Assembly (NCBI RefSeq): GCF_040802235.1
Contig: NC_133169.1
Location: 41,919,034-41,983,033, forward strand
Origin: Manis javanica
Lineage: Eukaryota > Chordata > Mammalia > Pholidota > Manidae
Length of the DNA: 64,000 nucleotides
Reading direction: 5' to 3'
Shown here: one piece after another, positions 58,885 through 64,000 of the stretch
Position numbering within the stretch: position 1 is the stretch's first letter
How the letters are laid out: every line of letters begins with the position of its first letter
The notes under the pieces: model-generated
Seen by the model: the letters and a program-made list of their open reading frames with translations, nothing else
Database searches by the model: none
Told to the model about the DNA's origin: nothing
Translations under genes and position numbers: made by a program

Positions 58885-59130
58885 TTAGTTGCATGCAGTT
58901 AGTAGAAAAATATGTTCTGGAAATCTAATGCTCAGCATAGTGATTATAGTCAACAATACTGTATTATATACTTCCAGATTTCTCAGAGACTTGATCTTAA
59001 ATATTCTCACTACAAAAAGGAAATGATAATTATATGATGCGAGAGGTGTTAATTAAAGCTACAGTAATAATCATATTGTAATTTATAAGTGCATCATATC
59101 AAAAACTTGTTTACCTCAAACTTACAGAAT
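58885..59130 (+). repeat. Old L1 3' UTR fragment
   Basis: gttctggaaatctaatgctcagcatagtgattatagtcaacaatactgtattatatac and the following block are a standard old L1 3' UTR. Confidence 0.65.
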
Positions 59131-59444
59131 GACGATACCAAAAAAATTAACTGTTGACTTCAGTAGTTCTGATGATTGCATTTTGTTGCTGTCTTATGTT
59201 AGGTGGTACGGAGGGAATATATAACCTCAGTTTCCTTGTCTACAAGAAGATACTCAGGAAATAGAGTAATTTGGACTTTGAAAGCTCCTTTCACAAGTTG
59301 ATAGCATTATCCCTTGTTGGCTTATTTGATTACATTTGTGCAAAAGGTCTTTAGAATGATAATATATACCACACTTCTGTAAGATAATTTTTCCAAGCAG
59401 ATAGTTTTCAGTCAGCTTCTTTTCAATGGGACACAGGTAGCTAC
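59131..59444. other. Unique flank of composite copy 3
   Basis: No repeat recognised. It should contain one target-site duplication copy next to 59445; the partner is beyond the window. Confidence 0.35.
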
Positions 59445-59468
59445 TTTTTTTTTTTTTTTTTTTTTTTT

Positions 59469-59790
59469 AGAGGGCATCTCTCATATTTATTGATCAAATG
59501 GTTGTTAACAACAATAAAATTCAGTATAGGGGGGTCAATGCTCAATGTACAATCATTAATCCATCTCAAGCCTAATTCTCGTCAGTCTCCAATCTTCTGA
59601 AGCATAACGAACAAGTTCTTACATGGTGAACGAATTCTTACAGAGTGAATAAATTCTTACATGGTGAACAGTACAAGGGCATTCATCACAGAAACTTTCG
59701 GTTTTGATCATGCAATATGACCTATAAACCATCAGGTCAAATATGAATATTCATTTGATTTTTGTACTTGATTTATATGTTGATCCCACA
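59469..59790 (-). repeat. LTR of the env module, copy B
   Basis: On the minus strand starts TGTGGGATCA at 59790 and ends at the poly(A) site next to the 24-base A-tail. It includes the same 19-bp tandem units as copy A. Confidence 0.75.
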
Positions 59791-60427
59791 TTTCTCCTAT
59801 TATTATTATTATATTTATTTTTAATAAAATGCTGAAGTGGTAGGTAGATGCAAGATAAAGGTAGAAAACATAGTTTAGTGCTGTAAGAAGGCAAATGTAG
59901 ATGATCAGATGATCAGGTGTGTGCCTATGGACTAAGTATTAATCCAGGCTAGACAAGGGCAGCAAGACATCCACGGATGCAGAAGATTTCTCTCAAAGCA
60001 GGGGGGGTGAGGTTCTGAGCCTCACCTCTGTTGATCCCCAAATTCTCACCTGATGGCCCCCCTGCGACTGTGCCTGTCTTAGGTTGTTCCTCCCTTGAGG
60101 AATCTTACCCGTCTCTGGCTAACCAGTCATCTTCCGGGGCCATACAGGGAAATGTAAAGTTGGTAAGTGAGAGAGAAGCCATATTGTTTGCAAAGGTTAG
60201 CTTTTTACTTCTTTGCAGATTTATGCCCTGTGGCTTCTATGCCCAGCATTTGTCTCGAGGTATCTTTACCACCTGGAGGAATTATGATACTCGGTAAATT
60301 CGATATGAGGCACGAATTCTATTTAAGGTTTGTAATTAGGAAGGAAGAAGAAAAGCTATAGATGTAGCATATGAAGGAAACTTGGGAGGATTGATTATTT
60401 CTTTGACATATCTTCTTGTAGAGTACC

Positions 60428-60890
60428 TTAAGTATGTATAGGTTTTAAACTACTAACTAATTTGCACACACATATTAACATAATAGGAATACGGTGACAT
60501 AAACAAAGCAAATCTATAATTACCAGCCATCTCCAGTGAAGCCAAGAAAACCATTTAGGCACCCTAGGCATTTGTGAAAATTTATCTATAATATGATGGA
60601 TATTTTCCAACTGTACTTGAACCATCAGACAAATTAAAGCAGCCCATTTCTGGGATCTGTTCACATCCCATATGTTCTTTTAACCATAGATAGTCTATAG
60701 TCATGAGATTTTGGGGTGCTACAACTTGCACCCCTCCCAACTCCTGGTTGAGTTCCAACAGTACAGATCCAGTCAAATTCGTTGTCTCACTGTATGCACA
60801 TGCCAGCCTAGACATCTCCCTCCTCCTTCTTATGGCAAGTCCAGGAGACGGTGGGCTGGATGCAGCCACAACCGCAGCATCGTCAGGATC
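60428..60890 (-). pseudogene. Gammaretrovirus-type env transmembrane-subunit fragment (copy B)
   Basis: Minus-strand frame 60869-60582 carries a Pro/Gly/Leu fusion-peptide-like start (SSPPSPGLAI), TGSVLLELNQELGGVQVVAPQN (first 20 residues suffice to identify it), LKEHMGCEQ and FNLSD. The disulfide motif reads CEQIPEMGC, so one of the paired Cys of CX6CC is Gly. After a frame change the membrane-proximal WFSWLHWRWL and the hydrophobic span lie at about 60565-60470. Unlike copy A, no stop separates these near the QTL/MPRV position, but other breaks exist. Confidence 0.7.
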
Positions 60891-61270
60891 CCTGGGGAGG
60901 CTTTTTGATGAACATCCCCCGGCACGAGTCCTCCAGAGAGTGCTGATGCCGGAAGCTCCTCCTCATATCGTATCTTATTTCATTTTCTGGGTATCCAAGC
61001 TAGGCCTTGATCTTCTGCATAGAAACAAACAGACCCTTTGCCCACACTTTGACATGCCCTCTATACCACTGTGCAGAACTCATTGGAGGTCAGCACACAG
61101 TAACTGCTTTTTTTTTTTTTTTTTTAATTAAGAGAAAGGAATATTATCAGAAAAGAGTACCTCCATAGCTGATCATCTGACACCCTTTAAGTGATCAACA
61201 TTAAGGATATTTAAAGCATGCGTTGATCTTTGATTTACCAATAGTTTTATCCTGTTAACGAGTAATCCCC

Positions 61271-61306
61271 TTTTCTTTCTTTCTTTCTTTCTTTTTTTTT
61301 TTTTTT
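61271..61306 (-). repeat. A/GAAA-rich linker at the L1/env-module junction, copy 3
   Basis: The plus strand reads ttttctttctttctttctttc then T-run, the reverse complement of an A-run followed by (GAAA)n. It occupies the same place as 43834-43852 in copy 2. Confidence 0.8.
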
Positions 61307-61648
61307 AAATTTTTAATCTACCCTTACATGAAGAATACTATGTTTACTATGCTCTCCCCTATATCAGGTCCCCCCTAACAACCCCATTACGGTTACTGTC
61401 CATCAGCTTAGCAAAATGTGGTAGAATCACTACTTGTCCTCTCTGTGTTGTGCAGCCCACCCTCCCCTTTCTACCTCCCGCAAATGCATGCTAATCTTAA
61501 TACCCCCCTTCTTCTTCCCCCCCCTTATCCCTCCCTGCCCACCCATCCTCCCCAGTTCCTTTCCCTTTGGTACCTGTTAGTCCATTTTTGGGTTCTGTAA
61601 TTCTGCTGCTGTTTTGTTCCTTCAGTTTTTCCTTTGTTCCTATACTCC
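61307..61648 (-). repeat. L1 copy 3 3' UTR
   Basis: Reverse complement of the L1 3' UTR: C-rich tracts at about 61450-61570 (G-rich on the L1 strand) and the ggttactgtccatcagc block equivalent to gctgatggacagtaacc. Confidence 0.85.
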
Positions 61649-64000
61649 TCAGATGAGTGAAATCATTTGGTATTTCTCTTTCTCCGCTTGGCTTATTTCA
61701 CTGAGCATAATACTCTCCAGCTCCATCCATGTTGCTGCAAATGGTTGGATTTTTCCACTTCTTATGGCTGAGTAGTATTCCATTGTGTATATGTACCACA
61801 TCTTCTTTATCCATTCATCTACAGATGGACATTTAGGTTGCTTCCAATTCTTGGCTATTGTAAATAGTGCTGCGATAAACATAGGAGTGCATCTGTCTTT
61901 CTCAAACTTGATTGCTGTGTTCTTAGGGTAAATTCCTAGGAGTGGAATTCCTGGGTCAAATGGTAGGTCTGTTTTGAGCATTTTGATGCACCTCCATACT
62001 GCTTTCCACAATGGTTGAACTAATTTACATTCCCACCAGCAGTGTAGGAGGGTTCCCCTTTCTCCACAGCCTCGCCAACATTTGTTGTTGTTTGTCTTTT
62101 GGATGGCAGCTATCCTTACTGGTGTGAGGTGATACCTCATTGTAGTTTTAATTTGCATTTCTCTGATAATTAGCGATGTGGAGCATCTTTTCATGTGTCT
62201 CTTGGCCATCTGTATTTCTTTTTTGGAGAACTGTCTGTTCAGTTCCTCTGCCCATTTTTTAATTGGGTTATTTGTTTTTTGTTTGTTGAGGCGTGTGAGC
62301 TCTTTATATATTCTGGACGTCAAGCCTTTATCAGATCTGTCATTTTCAAATATATTCTCCCATACTGTAGGGTTCCTTTTTGTTCTATTGATGGTGTCTT
62401 TCGCTGTACAGAAGCTTTTCAGCTTAATGTAGTCCCACTTGCTCATTTTTGCTGTTGTTTTCCTTGCCCGGGGAGATATGTTCAAGAAGAGATCACTCAT
62501 GTTTATGTCTAAGAGGTTTTTGCCTATGTTTTTTTCCAAGAGTTTAATGGTTTCGTGAGTTACATTCAGGTCTTTCATCCATTTTGAGTTTACCTTTGTA
62601 TATGGGGTTAGAATATGGTCCAGTTTCATTCTCCTACATGTAGCTGTCCAGTTTTGCCAGCACCATCTGTTGAAGAGACTGTCATTTTGCCATTGTATGT
62701 CCATGGCTCCTTTATCAAATATTAATTGACCATATATGTTTGGGTTAATTTCTGGGGTCTCTAATCTGTTCCACTGGTCTGTGGCTCTGTTCTTGTGCCA
62801 GTACCAAATTGTCTTGATTACTATGGCTTTGTAGTAGAGCTTGAAGTTGGGGAGTGAGATCCCCCCTACTTTATTCTTCTTTTTCAGGATTGCTTTGGCT
62901 ATTTGGGGTCTTTGGTGTTTCCATATGAATTTTTGAATTATTTGTTCCAATTCATTGAAGAATGTTGCTGGTAATTTGAGAGGGATTGCATCAAATTTGT
63001 ATATTGCTTTCGGCAGGATGGCCATTTTGACGATATTAATTCTTCCTAGCCATGAGCATGGGATGAGTTTCCATTTATTAGTGTCCCCTTTAATTTCTCT
63101 TAAGAGTGACTTGTAGTTTTCAGAGTATAAGTCTTTCACTTCCTTGGTTAGGTTTATTCCTAGGTATTTTATTCTTTTTGATGCAATGGTGAATGGAATT
63201 GTTTTCCTGATTTCTCTTTCTATTGATTCGTTGTTAGTGTATAGGAAAGCTACAGATTTCTGTGTGTTGATTTTGTATCCTGCAACTTTGCTGTATTCCG
63301 ATATCAGTTCTAGTAGTTTTGGAGTGGAGTCTTTAGGGTTTTTTATGTACAGTATCATATCATCTGCAAATAGTGACAGTTTAACTTCTTCTTTACCAAT
63401 CTGGATTCCTTGTATTTCTTTGTTTTGTCTGATTGCCGTGGCTAGGACCTCCAGTACTATGTTGAATAACAGTGGGGAGAGTGGGCATCCCTGTCTGGTT
63501 CCCGATCTCAGTGGAAATGCTTTCAGCTTCTCGCTGTTCAGTATAATGCTGGCTGTGGGTTTATCATATATGGCCTTTATTATGTTGAGGTACTTGCCCT
63601 CTATTCCCATTTTGCTGAGAGTTTTTATCATGAATGGATGTTGAATTTTGTCAAATGCTTTTTCAGCATCTATGGAGATGATCATGTGGTTTTTGTCTTT
63701 CTTTTTGTTGATGTGGTGGATGATGTTGATGGATTTTCGAATGTTGTACCATCCTTGCATCCCTGGGATGAACCCCACTTGGTCATGGTGTATGATCCTT
63801 TTGATATACTGTTGAATTCTGTTTGCTAATATTTTGTTGAGTATTTTTGCATCTACATTCATCAGGGATATTGGTCTGTAATTTTCTTTTTTGGTGGGGT
63901 CTTTTCCTGGTTTTGGTATTAGGGTGATGTTGGCTTCATAGAATGAGTTTGGGAGTATTCCCTCTTCTTCTATTTTGTGGAACACTTTAAGGAGAATGGG
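61649..64000 (-). CDS. L1 ORF2 (reverse transcriptase and C-terminal part), copy 3, open but cut by window edge
   Basis: An uninterrupted minus-strand frame of over 780 codons runs from the window edge to the stop at 61649-61651. It begins within the pre-RT region ([14 protein letters not shown]) and includes [33 protein letters not shown], the intact catalytic box FADDMILY, the thumb region and the cysteine-rich C-terminal motif [18 protein letters not shown]. The endonuclease and ORF1 lie outside. The intact frame contrasts with broken copies 1 and 2 and suggests a young insertion that may encode functional ORF2p, if the rest is open. Confidence 0.9.
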   Translation of the reverse strand, partial: PILLKVFHKIEEEGILPNSFYEANITLIPKPGKDPTKKENYRPISLMNVDAKILNKILANRIQQYIKRIIHHDQVGFIPGMQGWYNIRKSINIIHHINKKKDKNHMIISIDAEKAFDKIQHPFMIKTLSKMGIEGKYLNIIKAIYDKPTASIILNSEKLKAFPLRSGTRQGCPLSPLLFNIVLEVLATAIRQNKEIQGIQIGKEEVKLSLFADDMILYIKNPKDSTPKLLELISEYSKVAGYKINTQKSVAFLYTNNESIEREIRKTIPFTIASKRIKYLGINLTKEVKDLYSENYKSLLREIKGDTNKWKLIPCSWLGRINIVKMAILPKAIYKFDAIPLKLPATFFNELEQIIQKFIWKHQRPQIAKAILKKKNKVGGISLPNFKLYYKAIVIKTIWYWHKNRATDQWNRLETPEINPNIYGQLIFDKGAMDIQWQNDSLFNRWCWQNWTATCRRMKLDHILTPYTKVNSKWMKDLNVTHETIKLLEKNIGKNLLDINMSDLFLNISPRARKTTAKMSKWDYIKLKSFCTAKDTINRTKRNPTVWENIFENDRSDKGLTSRIYKELTRLNKQKTNNPIKKWAEELNRQFSKKEIQMAKRHMKRCSTSLIIREMQIKTTMRYHLTPVRIAAIQKTNNNKCWRGCGERGTLLHCWWECKLVQPLWKAVWRCIKMLKTDLPFDPGIPLLGIYPKNTAIKFEKDRCTPMFIAALFTIAKNWKQPKCPSVDEWIKKMWYIYTMEYYSAIRSGKIQPFAATWMELESIMLSEISQAEKEKYQMISLI

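Larger units (their letters stand above)
59469..61270 (-). mobile_element. Env-TM plus 3' LTR module (ERV-derived), copy B
   Basis: Collinear with 43853-45642 (1,802 vs 1,790 bp), with scattered substitutions (about 85% identity by eye). It contains the splice-acceptor-like tract (about 61029-61047), the env-TM fragment and the LTR with AATAAA (plus-strand tttatt 59486-59491). Confidence 0.85.
59445..64000 (-). mobile_element. Composite retrotransposon, copy 3: L1 fused to env-TM/LTR module, runs off window
   Basis: On the minus strand: L1 ORF2 (64000 to 61649), L1 3' UTR (to about 61307), an A/GAAA-rich linker (61271-61306), the env/LTR module (61270-59469) and a 24-base A-tail (59468-59445). 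Order and junctions match copy 2. The A-tail directly follows the LTR poly(A) site, the expected end of an L1-mobilised transcript polyadenylated at the LTR signal. Confidence 0.85.

Overview
The window is mammalian germline DNA: AT-rich, intron-like to intergenic sequence packed with LINE-1 copies, endogenous retrovirus (ERV) remnants, old LTR, L2 and MER5-type repeats and microsatellites. The only cellular genes I can recognise are three olfactory receptor (OR) pseudogenes on the minus strand: OR14-like near 10.2-11.1 kb, OR2-like near 33.5-34.5 kb and OR2M-like near 52.8-53.7 kb. OR14 and OR2M/OR2T members sit together in the human 1q44 cluster, so this is probably the equivalent cluster in another placental mammal. 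I see no Alu, B1/B2, carnivore tRNA-Lys SINE or ruminant SINE. That, plus the type of L1 and the abundant env-derived retroposon, makes me favour a non-primate laurasiathere, possibly a pangolin. The species call is inference.

Layout. 0-2.34 kb: the 3' end of a class II (betaretrovirus/IAPE-like) provirus with a long uninterrupted env frame and a well-formed 3' LTR. 2.3-16.8 kb: mostly gene-free DNA with old LTR and L1 fragments, microsatellites and the OR14-like pseudogene. 16.8-25.8 kb: an antisense solo-LTR-like element abutting a tRNA-Phe-primed class I (ERV-F-like) provirus, with broken gag, pro-pol and env and an intact 3' LTR but only 34 bp of its 5' LTR. 25.8-32.6 kb: an old L1 fragment, then a nearly full-length but broken L1. 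33.5-34.5 kb: the second OR pseudogene. 37.8-45.8 kb: a second full-length L1 whose 3' end is joined to a 1.79 kb module from a retroviral env transmembrane region plus 3' LTR, ending in an A-run. 46.8-49.3 kb: degraded ERV-like material (LTR-like repeat, possible dUTPase remnant) and a perfectly identical 148-bp direct repeat. 52.8-53.7 kb: third OR pseudogene. 54-59.4 kb: old repeats. 59.4-64 kb: a second copy of the L1 plus env/LTR module on the minus strand, running off the window with a long open ORF2.

Most notable: both L1 copies at 37.8-45.8 kb and 59.4-64 kb have the same order and the same join: L1 3' UTR, A-rich linker, env-TM fragment, LTR, poly(A) at the LTR AATAAA. This is best read as a chimeric LINE that has taken over an ERV tail (env plus LTR polyadenylation signal) as its own 3' end and spreads as a unit. 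The L1 at 26.6-32.6 kb lacks the module. An 11-bp direct repeat abutting the L1 5' end and lying just beyond the module supports insertion of copy 2 in a single event.
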